DNA of 50,676 nt. Origin: SIG565 sp045647785 (GTDB taxonomy: Bacteria; Bacillota; Clostridia; Oscillospirales; Acutalibacteraceae). The notes under the pieces are model-generated. The model did not search any database, was not told where the DNA came from, and saw only the letters and a list, made by a program, of their open reading frames with translations. The stretch spans positions 1-50,676 of the forward strand of contig JAZRMU010000007.1 of NCBI GenBank assembly GCA_045647785.1. The letters are read 5' to 3'. The number at the start of each line of letters is the position of its first letter. Position 1 is the stretch's first letter. Below are positions 39,605 to 50,676 of the stretch, one piece after another. Position numbers and translations under genes: made by a program.

Positions 39605-42600
39605 ATGGAAACAAAAATGGTTAAGCCTGTCAAACTGGGTAAAAACACTCGTATGAGCTTCTCGAAAATCAATGAAGTTATCGATATGCCTAACCTCATT
39701 GAAGTTCAGAAGAATTCGTACAACTGGTTTGTCGAGGTAGGCCTTAGAGAGGTTTTCAATGAAATGTCTTCGATTACCGATTATACAGGTAATCTTGAGC
39801 TTGAATTTGTTGATTACCGTTTTGAGCCTACACCTAAGTACGACATTCAGGAGTGCAAAGCTAGGGACACCACATATGCTGCACCGCTTCGCGTAACAGC
39901 TCGCCTTATCAATCACGAAACAGGTGAGATTAAAGAAAGCGAAGTGTTTATGGGCGACTTCCCGCTTATGACCGAGTCGGGTACATTCGTTATAAACGGT
40001 GCTGAGCGTGCTATTGTATCGCAGCTTGTTCGTTCACCCGGCGCTTATTTTGATTATAAGATTGAGGAGAAGACCGGTAAAAGGCTCTTCAGCTCAACTA
40101 TTATTCCTAACCGCGGTGCTTGGCTTGAATATGAAGCCGATATGAACGATATCGTTTATGTTCGTATTGATAAAAACCGCAAGCTTCCTATCACTACCTT
40201 TGTGCGCTCACTCGGATTTAACACTAATCAGGAAATTCGTGAAGCACTTGGAGATGACGAAAAGCTTACCGCTACCTTCGCGAAGGATACATCTGTAACT
40301 ACTGATGATGCACTTGTTGAGGTTTATAAGAAGCTTCGCCCCGGCGAGCCTGCAACCGTTGAGGGCTCTGAAAATTATATTTCACAGCTTTTCTTCGATG
40401 CTCATAAATATGACCTCTCGCGCGTTGGTCGTTATAAGTACAATAAAAAGTTAAGCCTTGCTACCCGTATTAACGGCAAAACCTTGGTCAAGCCGGTTTG
40501 CGACCCAATGACCGGTGAGATTCTTGCTGATGCAGGCGCTACCATCAATAAGGAAACAGCTTTAGAGCTCCAGAACAAGGGCGTTAAAGAGGTTTACATT
40601 GATTATGTCGATGCAGAGGGCAGAAAGTCCGAGGTTAAAATCCTTTCCAACGGAACCGTTGATATTAAGAACTTCGTAAGCTTTGATGTTGCGGATTTAG
40701 GCGTTAACGAGAATGTTTGCTTCTCTATTCTTAAGGAAATTCTTGAAAACAACGAAACCGAGGATGAAATTCGCGAGGCTATCGCTGCAAGAATTGAAGA
40801 GCTTATTCCTATGCATATCACTGTTGAGGATATTCTTGCAACAGTTAACTATTTCTTATGCCTTTCAAAGGATATCGGCACCATTGATGATATTGACCAT
40901 CTTGGCAACCGTCGTATCCGTTCGGTAGGCGAGCTTTTACAGAACCAGTTCCGTATTGGCTTTATTCGTATGGAGCGCGTAGTTCGCGAGAAGATGACCT
41001 TGCAGGCGCAGGATGTTGATGCTATTACTCCTCAATCACTTATCAACATTCGTCCTATCGTGGCATCAATTAAAGAATTCTTCGGTTCTTCACCGCTTTC
41101 TCAGTTTATGGATCAGACCAACCCGCTTTCTGAGCTTACTCATAAGCGTCGTCTTTCGGCTCTTGGTCCCGGCGGTCTTTCGCGCGACCGTGCTTCCTTT
41201 GAGGTGCGAGACGTTCACTACACCCATTATGGTCGTATGTGCCCGATTGAAACACCTGAAGGTCCCAACATTGGTCTTATTTCTTATCTTGCAACCTTTG
41301 CAAAGATTAATGAATACGGCTTTATTGAAGCTCCTTTCCGTAAGGTGGATAAGGCTACAGGTCGTGTTTTAGATGATGTTATTTATGTAACCGCTGATGA
41401 AGAGGATGAGTATGTAGTAGCTCAGGCTAACGAGCCACTCGATAGCGAGGGTCATTTTGTAAACCGTAAGGTTAATGCTCGTTTCCGTGATACCTTCCTT
41501 GAAACAGAGGCAAATAATATCGATTTAATGGATGTTTCTCCGAAAATGGTAGTATCTGTAGCAACCGCTATGATACCCTTCCTTGAGAACGACGATACCA
41601 ACCGTGCACTCATGGGCTCGAACATGCAGAAGCAGGCTGTTCCGCTTCTTGTAACCGAAAGCCCGATTGTTGCTACAGGTATGGAATATAAAGCAGCTGT
41701 CGATTCAGGCGTTGTTGTTTTAGCTAAACGCGCAGGTACTGTAACTGCAGTTTCTGCAACCACAATTAAGGTTAAGGCTAAAAATGGTGAGGTTGATGAG
41801 TATGAGCTCATTAAGTTCTTGCGCTCGAATCATGGCACATGTATTAACCAGAAGCCTATCGTTGAGGTAGGGCAGGAGGTTGCCGAGGGCGAGGTTATCG
41901 CCGACGGTCCTGCAACTGATAACGGCGAAATCAGCCTTGGTAGAAATGCTCTCATCGGCTTTATGACCTGGGAAGGCTACAACTATGAGGACGCTGTTTT
42001 AATTAACGAAAAGTTAGTTCGCGAAGATATGTATACCTCAATTCATATTGAGGAATATGAGCTTGAAGCTCGTGATACCAAGCTTGGACCCGAGGAAATC
42101 ACAAGAGATATCCCAAATGTTGGTGAGGATGCACTTAAGGACCTTGACGAGCGCGGTATTATCCGTATCGGTGCTGAGGTAAGCGCTGGCGACATTCTTG
42201 TAGGTAAGGTAACACCTAAGGGTGAAACCGAGCTTACTGCCGAGGAAAGACTGCCTCGCGCAATCTTCGGCGAAAAGGCACGCGAGGTTAGAGATACTTC
42301 TCTGCGCGTACCTCACGGTGAATACGGTACTATCGTTGATGTTAAGGTATTCTCCCGTGAAAATGCATCTGAATTAAGCCCCGGTGTTAACCTTGTTGTC
42401 CGCTGCTATATCGCACAGAAGCGCAAGATTTCTGTCGGCGATAAGATGGCGGGTCGTCATGGTAACAAGGGTGTTGTTTCCCGTATTTTACCAAGCGAGG
42501 ATATGCCGTTCTTACCCGACGGTACTCCGCTTGATATCGTTCTTAACCCCCTCGGCGTTCCTTCCCGTATGAACATCGGTCAGGTACTTGAGGTTCACCT

Positions 42601-43315
42601 TGGCTATGCAGCTAAGGCTCTTGGCTGGAAGATCGCTACACCTGTATTCGACGGTGCGCACGAGTCCGATATTCGCGAGTGCTTCCGTATGGCAGGTATG
42701 GATGAGGACGGTAAGGTTCAGCTTTACGATGGTCGTACAGGTGAGCCCTTCGATAATCGCGTAACAGTTGGTTATATGTACTATCTCAAACTGCATCACC
42801 TCGTTGATGATAAGATTCATGCCCGTTCTACCGGTCCGTACTCGCTCGTTACTCAGCAGCCGCTCGGCGGTAAGGCTCAGTTCGGCGGTCAGCGTTTCGG
42901 TGAAATGGAAGTTTGGGCTCTTGAAGCCTATGGTGCCGCCTATACACTTCAGGAAATTCTTACTGTTAAGTCCGATGATGTTGTTGGTCGTGTTAAGACC
43001 TACGAATCTATCGTTAAGGGTCAGAATGTTCCGAAGGCAGGCGTTCCCGAATCGTTTAAGGTTCTTATTAAGGAGCTTCAGTCGTTAGGTCTTGATATCA
43101 AGGTGCTTGATAAGGACAACGAGGAAATCGACCTAAAGCAGACCTTTGAAGAGGACGAGGAAATCGGTTTAGTTCCTGCTGATTATGCAGCAGAATTCGC
43201 CGAAGATAAGGTAGCAGACGACCTCACAGGATTCGGTCTACAGGACGAAAACGGCGAGGATATCGTTGAAGAAACCGAATCAGATGATTTCTACTCTGAT
43301 GAAGAAAATGTTTAA
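39605..43315 (+). CDS. rpoB: DNA-directed RNA polymerase subunit beta
   Basis: The beta subunit of RNA polymerase, 1,236 aa, forming half of the active-site cleft. Diagnostic blocks are the rifampicin region FGSSPLSQFMDQTNPLSELT then HKRRLSALGPGGL, CPIETPEGPNIGLI, GWEGYNYEDA-type TWEGYNYEDAVLINE, GRHGNKGVVS and the C-terminal LGGKAQFGGQRFGEMEVWALEA. An acidic tail of about 60 residues closes it. The ATG is preceded by GAGGAGTGATTATTAACCT. It has its own promoter and is not preceded by rplJ/rplL, its usual neighbours. rpoC follows 14 bases later. Confidence 0.98.
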   Translation: METKMVKPVKLGKNTRMSFSKINEVIDMPNLIEVQKNSYNWFVEVGLREVFNEMSSITDYTGNLELEFVDYRFEPTPKYDIQECKARDTTYAAPLRVTARLINHETGEIKESEVFMGDFPLMTESGTFVINGAERAIVSQLVRSPGAYFDYKIEEKTGKRLFSSTIIPNRGAWLEYEADMNDIVYVRIDKNRKLPITTFVRSLGFNTNQEIREALGDDEKLTATFAKDTSVTTDDALVEVYKKLRPGEPATVEGSENYISQLFFDAHKYDLSRVGRYKYNKKLSLATRINGKTLVKPVCDPMTGEILADAGATINKETALELQNKGVKEVYIDYVDAEGRKSEVKILSNGTVDIKNFVSFDVADLGVNENVCFSILKEILENNETEDEIREAIAARIEELIPMHITVEDILATVNYFLCLSKDIGTIDDIDHLGNRRIRSVGELLQNQFRIGFIRMERVVREKMTLQAQDVDAITPQSLINIRPIVASIKEFFGSSPLSQFMDQTNPLSELTHKRRLSALGPGGLSRDRASFEVRDVHYTHYGRMCPIETPEGPNIGLISYLATFAKINEYGFIEAPFRKVDKATGRVLDDVIYVTADEEDEYVVAQANEPLDSEGHFVNRKVNARFRDTFLETEANNIDLMDVSPKMVVSVATAMIPFLENDDTNRALMGSNMQKQAVPLLVTESPIVATGMEYKAAVDSGVVVLAKRAGTVTAVSATTIKVKAKNGEVDEYELIKFLRSNHGTCINQKPIVEVGQEVAEGEVIADGPATDNGEISLGRNALIGFMTWEGYNYEDAVLINEKLVREDMYTSIHIEEYELEARDTKLGPEEITRDIPNVGEDALKDLDERGIIRIGAEVSAGDILVGKVTPKGETELTAEERLPRAIFGEKAREVRDTSLRVPHGEYGTIVDVKVFSRENASELSPGVNLVVRCYIAQKRKISVGDKMAGRHGNKGVVSRILPSEDMPFLPDGTPLDIVLNPLGVPSRMNIGQVLEVHLGYAAKALGWKIATPVFDGAHESDIRECFRMAGMDEDGKVQLYDGRTGEPFDNRVTVGYMYYLKLHHLVDDKIHARSTGPYSLVTQQPLGGKAQFGGQRFGEMEVWALEAYGAAYTLQEILTVKSDDVVGRVKTYESIVKGQNVPKAGVPESFKVLIKELQSLGLDIKVLDKDNEEIDLKQTFEEDEEIGLVPADYAAEFAEDKVADDLTGFGLQDENGEDIVEETESDDFYSDEENV

Positions 43316-43329
43316 AGGAGGAAAGGCAA

Positions 43330-46929
<3,600 letters not shown>

Positions 46930-46938
46930 TTTTTAAAA

Positions 46939-46977
46939 AACACCGATTTTCGCTTGACAAAGGCGAAAGTCGGTGTT
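46939..46977. terminator. hairpin after rpoC that encloses the rpsL -35 box
   Basis: A 15-bp stem with one G-T wobble (46939-46953 and 46963-46977) and a 9-nt loop containing TTGACA. The plus-strand tail is AT-rich but not a T-run; read from the minus strand a T-run follows, so it would terminate antisense transcription better. Confidence 0.65.
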
Positions 46978-46982
46978 ATTAT
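46954..46982 (+). promoter_or_regulatory. rpsL promoter
   Basis: TTGACA (46954-46959), exactly 17 bp, TATTAT (46977-46982). The -35 is the hairpin loop and the spacer is its 3' arm. It gives the str ribosomal genes a start independent of rpoBC. Confidence 0.8.
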
Positions 46983-47037
46983 ATATTAGTATGCGGGATT
47001 ATGCGCCCACATAAATTTTTGTGTAAGGAGGTGCGAT

Positions 47038-47463
47038 ATGCCAACCTTTAACCAGTTAGTTCGTAGCGGACGTGAAACTGTTGAGAAGAAAGCTAAGGCT
47101 CCTGCTCTTTTAAAGGGTTATAACTCTATGAAGCGTCAGCCTACAGACAATGATTCTCCGCAGAAGCGAGGAGTTTGCACAGCTGTTAAAACTTCCACTC
47201 CTAAAAAGCCTAACTCGGCTCTCCGTAAGATTGCCAGAGTTCGTCTTTCAAACGGCATTGAGGTTTCTGCTTATATTCCCGGTATCGGTCATAACCTGCA
47301 GGAACACAGCGTTGTTTTAATTCGTGGTGGACGTGTTAAGGACTTGCCTGGTGTGCGTTATCACATTATTAGAGGTACTCTCGATACTCAAGGCGTTGCT
47401 AAGAGAATGCAGAGTCGTTCTAAATATGGTGCTAAGCGTCCAAAAGCAGGTGCTGCTAACTAA
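47038..47463 (+). CDS. rpsL: 30S ribosomal protein S12
   Basis: Decoding-centre protein of the small subunit, 141 aa. It has the Firmicutes-type insertion before PQKRGVC, and the conserved TPKKPNSALRKIARVRL and GGRVKDLPGVRYHIIRG loops. The lysines equivalent to E. coli Lys42 (TPKKPNS) and Lys87 (GRVKDLPG) are present, so no streptomycin-resistance change is seen. The ribosome binding site is AAGGAGGTGCG. Confidence 0.98.
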   Translation: MPTFNQLVRSGRETVEKKAKAPALLKGYNSMKRQPTDNDSPQKRGVCTAVKTSTPKKPNSALRKIARVRLSNGIEVSAYIPGIGHNLQEHSVVLIRGGRVKDLPGVRYHIIRGTLDTQGVAKRMQSRSKYGAKRPKAGAAN

Positions 47464-47501
47464 TCTCGGAAATTAAGACGAAATATCTCTGCTGCATTTA
47501 T

Positions 47502-47535
47502 CAAGCGGCGTTTATATATACTAACGCCTTGCTTG
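47502..47535 (+). promoter_or_regulatory. stem-loop in the rpsL-rpsG spacer
   Basis: CAAGCGGCGTT (47502-47512) pairs with AACGCC-TT-GCTTG (47523-47535), leaving a two-base bulge. It sits in a 136-base spacer. In E. coli the S12-S7 spacer binds S7 for feedback control, so this is a candidate autoregulatory site; the E. coli structure need not be conserved here. Confidence 0.4.
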
Positions 47536-47599
47536 GTGCTACGGGAAGTTTTGTCACTCGAGTACCTATGATATCATCTCTATGAAGGAGGGAAGAAAA

Positions 47600-48070
47600 G
47601 TGCCAAGAAGAGGCTTTATTGCAAAACGTGATGTTTTGCCGGATCCGGTTTACAACTCTAAAATTGTTACTCGTCTTATCAACAACATTATGTTAGACGG
47701 TAAAAAGGGTGTAGCCCAGAAAATCGTTTACGGTGCTTTCGACATTATCAGCGAAAAGACCGGAAAGGACCCGATCGAAGTTTTCGAAGCTGCAATGGAA
47801 AATGTAATGCCGCAGCTTGAGGTTAAGGCTGTTCGTAAGGGCGGTGCTACCTATCAGGTTCCTTTTGAGGTTCGTCCTGAAAGAAAGCAAACTTTAGGTC
47901 TTCGTTGGTTAGCTACTTATAGCCGCGCTCGTTCTGAAAAGACTATGAAAGAGCGTTTAGCTGGGGAAATCCTCGATGCTATTAACGGCGTAGGTGGTGC
48001 GTTCAAGAAACGCGAAGACACACACAAGATGGCAGAAGCAAACAAAGCATTTGCTCACTATCGTTGGTAG
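47600..48070 (+). CDS. rpsG: 30S ribosomal protein S7
   Basis: Primary 16S rRNA-binding protein that nucleates the 30S head, 156 aa. It begins M-P-R-R-G-F-I-A-K-R-D-V-L-P-D-P. I start at the GTG at 47600, with GAAGGAGGG at 47584-47592; the open ATG at 47582 is upstream of that site and adds six non-conserved residues. The C-terminal KREDTHKMAEANKAFAHYRW is canonical. Confidence 0.97.
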   Translation: MPRRGFIAKRDVLPDPVYNSKIVTRLINNIMLDGKKGVAQKIVYGAFDIISEKTGKDPIEVFEAAMENVMPQLEVKAVRKGGATYQVPFEVRPERKQTLGLRWLATYSRARSEKTMKERLAGEILDAINGVGGAFKKREDTHKMAEANKAFAHYRW

Positions 48071-48138
48071 TTTAAAACTACAGAAAATACTAATACTATT
48101 GTTAAAAAGCTGCTGTAAAGCAGTGAACGGAGGATTTT

Positions 48139-50220
48139 ATGCCAAGAAAGGTTACCCTTGAAATGACAAGAAATATTGGTATTATGGCTCATATCGATGC
48201 TGGTAAAACAACAACTACCGAGCGTATTTTGTTCTATACCGGTGTTAACCATAAGGTTGGCGAAACCCACGACGGTTCTGCCACTATGGACTGGATGGAG
48301 CAGGAGCAGGAGAGAGGTATTACAATTACCTCCGCTGCTACCACTTGCTTCTGGAATGACCATCGTATCAATATCATTGATACCCCCGGACACGTTGACT
48401 TCACAGTAGAAGTTCAGCGTTCACTCCGTGTGCTTGACGGTTCTGTTACCGTTCTTTGCGCAAAGGGCGGTGTTGAGCCTCAGTCTGAAACTGTTTGGCA
48501 TCAGGCTGACGAATATCGTGTACCCCGTATGATTTATGTAAATAAAATGGACATTATGGGTGCCGATTTCTACAATGTTCTCAATATGATTAAAGAGCGT
48601 TTCGGCTGTAATGCAGTTCCGATTCAGCTTCCTATCGGTTCTGAGGACACCTTCAGAGGTATTGTTGACCTTGTTAACAATAATGCTGAAATTTATTATG
48701 ATGACCTTGGTAAGGATGTACGCACCGAGGAAATTCCGGATGAGATGAAGGAATTAGCCAACAAATATCGTACTGCCCTTATTGAATCCATCGTTGAGAT
48801 GGACGAAGAGCTTATGGAAAAGTACTTCGAAGGTGAAGAGCCCACAGTAGAGCAGATGAAGAAAATCATCCGTCAGGCTACTATCGCTAACGAAATGGTT
48901 CCCGTTTGCTGCGGTACTTCTTATCGCAACAAGGGTGTTCAGCCGCTTCTTGATGCGATTGTTGATTATATGCCCGCTCCTACTGATGTTGAGGCTATTA
49001 AAGGTATCAACCCTGATACCGAGCAAGAAGAAGTTCGTCATTCTACTGATGATGAGCCCTTCGCAGCTCTCGCATTTAAAATTGCAACCGACCCGTTCGT
49101 TGGTAAAATTTGCTATTTCCGTGTATATTCAGGTACAGTTGATGCAGGTTCTACTGTTTACAACTCTGTAAAGGATAACAAGGAAAGAATGGGCCGTATT
49201 CTTCAGATGCACGCTAACCACAGAGAAGACCTTGAAACCTGCTATGCCGGTGATATCGCTGCTGCAGTTGGTCTTAAGAACACCACTACCGGTGATACTC
49301 TCTGCGATGAAAAGCATCCGGTAATTCTTGAATCAATGAACTTCCCGGAGCCTGTTATTCGTGTAGCTGTTGAGCCTAAAACAAAGGCTGGTCAGGAAAA
49401 AATGGGTATCGCATTATCCAAGCTTGCTGAAGAAGATCCGACCTTCCGCTTCTATACTGATGAGGAAACTGGTCAGACCATTATCGCAGGTATGGGTGAG
49501 CTCCACCTCGAAATCATCGTAGACAGAATGCTTCGTGAATTCAAGGTTGAGGCAAATGTTGGTGCTCCGCAGGTTGCTTATAAAGAAACCGTTCGTCAGA
49601 AGGTTGACCATGAAACAAAGTACAAGCGTCAGTCCGGTGGTTCCGGTCAGTACGGTCATGTTAAGATTATTCTTGAGCCGAATGAATCAGGTAAGGGTTA
49701 CGAGTTCGTTAACGCTGTTACCGGTGGTTCCATTCCGAAGGAATTTATCGGACCTGTTGATGCCGGTATTCAGGGCGCATTACACGCTGGTGTACTCGCA
49801 GGCTATCCTGTAGTTGATGTTAAGGTTACCCTTTACGATGGTTCTTACCACGAAGTTGACTCTTCAGAAATGGCATTTAAGATTGCAGGTTCTATGGCAT
49901 TCAAAGAGGCTTGCCGTATAGCAGACCCTGTTCTCTTGGAACCCATCATGAAGGTTACAGTTATCGTTCCTGAAGAATACATGGGCGACGTTATCGGCGA
50001 CCTTAACTCTCGTCGTGGCGAAATCCAAGGTTTCGAGGATCGTGCAGGTGTTAAGCAAATCAACTCTCGCGTACCGCTCGGCGATATGTTCGGTTACGCT
50101 ACCGACCTTCGTTCCAAAACACAGGGACGCGGTCAGTATGTAATGGAGCCGGACGGCTACAAAGAAGTGCCTAAGAGCATTTCTGAAAAGATTATTAGTG
50201 CTAGAACTAAGAAAGATTAA
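48139..50220 (+). CDS. fusA: elongation factor G
   Basis: GTPase that drives translocation, 693 aa. G motifs: AHIDAGKTTTTERILFYTG (G1), GITITSAATT (G2), DTPGHVDF (G3) and NKMD (G4). Domain IV and V sequences are intact (GGSGQYGHVKI; ADPVLLEPIMKVTVIVPEEY). The ribosome binding site is GGAGGATTTT. The gene follows rpsG by 68 bases in the str order. Confidence 0.98.
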   Translation: MPRKVTLEMTRNIGIMAHIDAGKTTTTERILFYTGVNHKVGETHDGSATMDWMEQEQERGITITSAATTCFWNDHRINIIDTPGHVDFTVEVQRSLRVLDGSVTVLCAKGGVEPQSETVWHQADEYRVPRMIYVNKMDIMGADFYNVLNMIKERFGCNAVPIQLPIGSEDTFRGIVDLVNNNAEIYYDDLGKDVRTEEIPDEMKELANKYRTALIESIVEMDEELMEKYFEGEEPTVEQMKKIIRQATIANEMVPVCCGTSYRNKGVQPLLDAIVDYMPAPTDVEAIKGINPDTEQEEVRHSTDDEPFAALAFKIATDPFVGKICYFRVYSGTVDAGSTVYNSVKDNKERMGRILQMHANHREDLETCYAGDIAAAVGLKNTTTGDTLCDEKHPVILESMNFPEPVIRVAVEPKTKAGQEKMGIALSKLAEEDPTFRFYTDEETGQTIIAGMGELHLEIIVDRMLREFKVEANVGAPQVAYKETVRQKVDHETKYKRQSGGSGQYGHVKIILEPNESGKGYEFVNAVTGGSIPKEFIGPVDAGIQGALHAGVLAGYPVVDVKVTLYDGSYHEVDSSEMAFKIAGSMAFKEACRIADPVLLEPIMKVTVIVPEEYMGDVIGDLNSRRGEIQGFEDRAGVKQINSRVPLGDMFGYATDLRSKTQGRGQYVMEPDGYKEVPKSISEKIISARTKKD

Positions 50221-50248
50221 TTTTGTAAGGTTTTAGCGTAAATAATAC

Positions 50249-50277
50249 TTGAAATTTTACTGAATTTTTGGTAAACT
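50249..50277 (+). promoter_or_regulatory. candidate tuf promoter
   Basis: TTGAAA (50249-50254), 17 bp, TAAACT (50272-50277) with an extended -10 TGG, about 45 bases before the tuf ATG. Confidence 0.55.
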
Positions 50278-50322
50278 AAATTTAAACTTTTAATAATTGA
50301 TTTTCTAAGGAGGAAATTCACA

Positions 50323-50676
50323 ATGGCAAAGGCAGCATTTGAAAGAAATAAGCCCCACGTAAACATTGGTACCATCGGTCACGTTGACCATGGTAAAACC
50401 ACATTAACCGCAGCAATCACAAAGTACCTCTCCCTTAAGGGTCAGGCTGCATTTGAGGATTATGCAAACATCGATAAGGCTCCCGAAGAGAGAGAGCGTG
50501 GTATCACAATTAATACTGCTCACGTTGAGTACGAGACTGACAGTCGTCACTATGCACACGTTGACTGCCCCGGACACGCTGACTATGTTAAGAACATGAT
50601 CACCGGTGCTGCTCAGATGGACGGTGCTATCCTCGTTATCGCTTCTACTGACGGTCCTATGGCTCAGACCAAGGAG
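50323..50676 (+). CDS. tuf: elongation factor Tu (5' part, cut by window end)
   Basis: The first 118 codons of EF-Tu, which delivers aminoacyl-tRNA to the ribosome. It shows HVNIGTIGHVDHGKTTLTAA (G1 P-loop), ERERGITINTAHVEYE (G2) and VDCPGHADYVKNMITGAAQM (G3). The ATG follows AAGGAGGAAATTCACA. The frame runs open to the last base of the window, so the remaining two thirds lie outside. The residue stretch ASTDGPMAQTKE differs slightly from the common AADGPMPQTREH but keeps the family pattern. Confidence 0.97.
   Translation, partial: MAKAAFERNKPHVNIGTIGHVDHGKTTLTAAITKYLSLKGQAAFEDYANIDKAPEERERGITINTAHVEYETDSRHYAHVDCPGHADYVKNMITGAAQMDGAILVIASTDGPMAQTKE

Noticed and set aside
41050..41200. Rifampicin-resistance substitutions in rpoB.
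   Set aside because: The positions equivalent to E. coli Gln513, Asp516, His526, Arg529 and Ser531 all carry the wild-type residue.

Overview
The window looks like a chromosomal segment of a low-to-moderate-GC, spore-forming clostridium, most likely a gut or rumen Oscillospiraceae/Ruminococcaceae-type organism. The support is the sporulation and germination genes spoIIR and ypeB, strong AGGAGG-type ribosome binding sites, frequent TTG/GTG starts, clostridial families (UPF0210 with its ACT partner, DUF6062, TSCPD, DUF1540, an OGG1-like glycosylase) and a GH3 beta-glucosidase with reversed domain order, as known in rumen cellulolytic clostridia. I see no rRNA, tRNA, CRISPR array, insertion sequence or prophage, and no gene-free stretch longer than 300 bases.

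Layout. 1-3,060: an unknown small gene and the permuted GH3 glycosidase. 3,097-6,519: an ACT-domain/UPF0210 pair facing an Lrp-family regulator and its aminotransferase. 6,529-9,000: ispE, spoIIR, rpmE and a YigZ/IMPACT protein. 9,071-14,887: dgt, dnaG and rpoD, then Rrf2, TSCPD and unknown genes and an SH3-amidase. 14,923-20,546 (minus strand): cysteine desulfurase, thiI, a CinA protein fused to a membrane segment and a sortase-B-like domain, and a second membrane protein. 20,676-26,504: ypeB, rplS, lepB, rbgA, rnhB, yraN and thrC. 26,540-30,909: a short DUF1540 protein, a phosphoesterase, then tig-clpP-clpX. 30,992-35,634: OGG-type glycosylase, DUF6062, small and polytopic membrane proteins, DegV. 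35,754-39,403: prmA, prfB, an exported FKBP/trigger-factor-like lipoprotein and a phosphopantetheinyl transferase. 39,605-50,676: rpoB-rpoC-rpsL-rpsG-fusA-tuf, the last cut by the window end.

Most of the window is core information processing: primase and sigma-A, RNA polymerase, the str ribosomal genes, L19, L31, the 50S assembly GTPase RbgA, RNase HII, release factor 2, trigger factor and ClpXP. The most unusual region is 14,923-18,225. A complete CinA architecture is joined through one membrane helix to a sortase-B fold in which the expected catalytic His, Cys and Arg read Asn, Asp and Lys. Next to it is a membrane-anchored companion with a degenerate CinA-like N-terminal domain, and both sit downstream of a cysteine desulfurase and ThiI. 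This is the best candidate for an undescribed system.

The regulatory DNA is compact and often dual-use. Two genes (spoIIR and the amidase) have their Shine-Dalgarno inside the 3' arm of a terminator-like hairpin whose T-run abuts the ATG. The rpsL promoter has its -35 box in the loop of a hairpin following rpoC. Another terminator contains the -35 box of the next gene. Several promoters share a TGTGG extended -10 element. All functional claims are read from sequence motifs by eye; no alignment or folding program was run.
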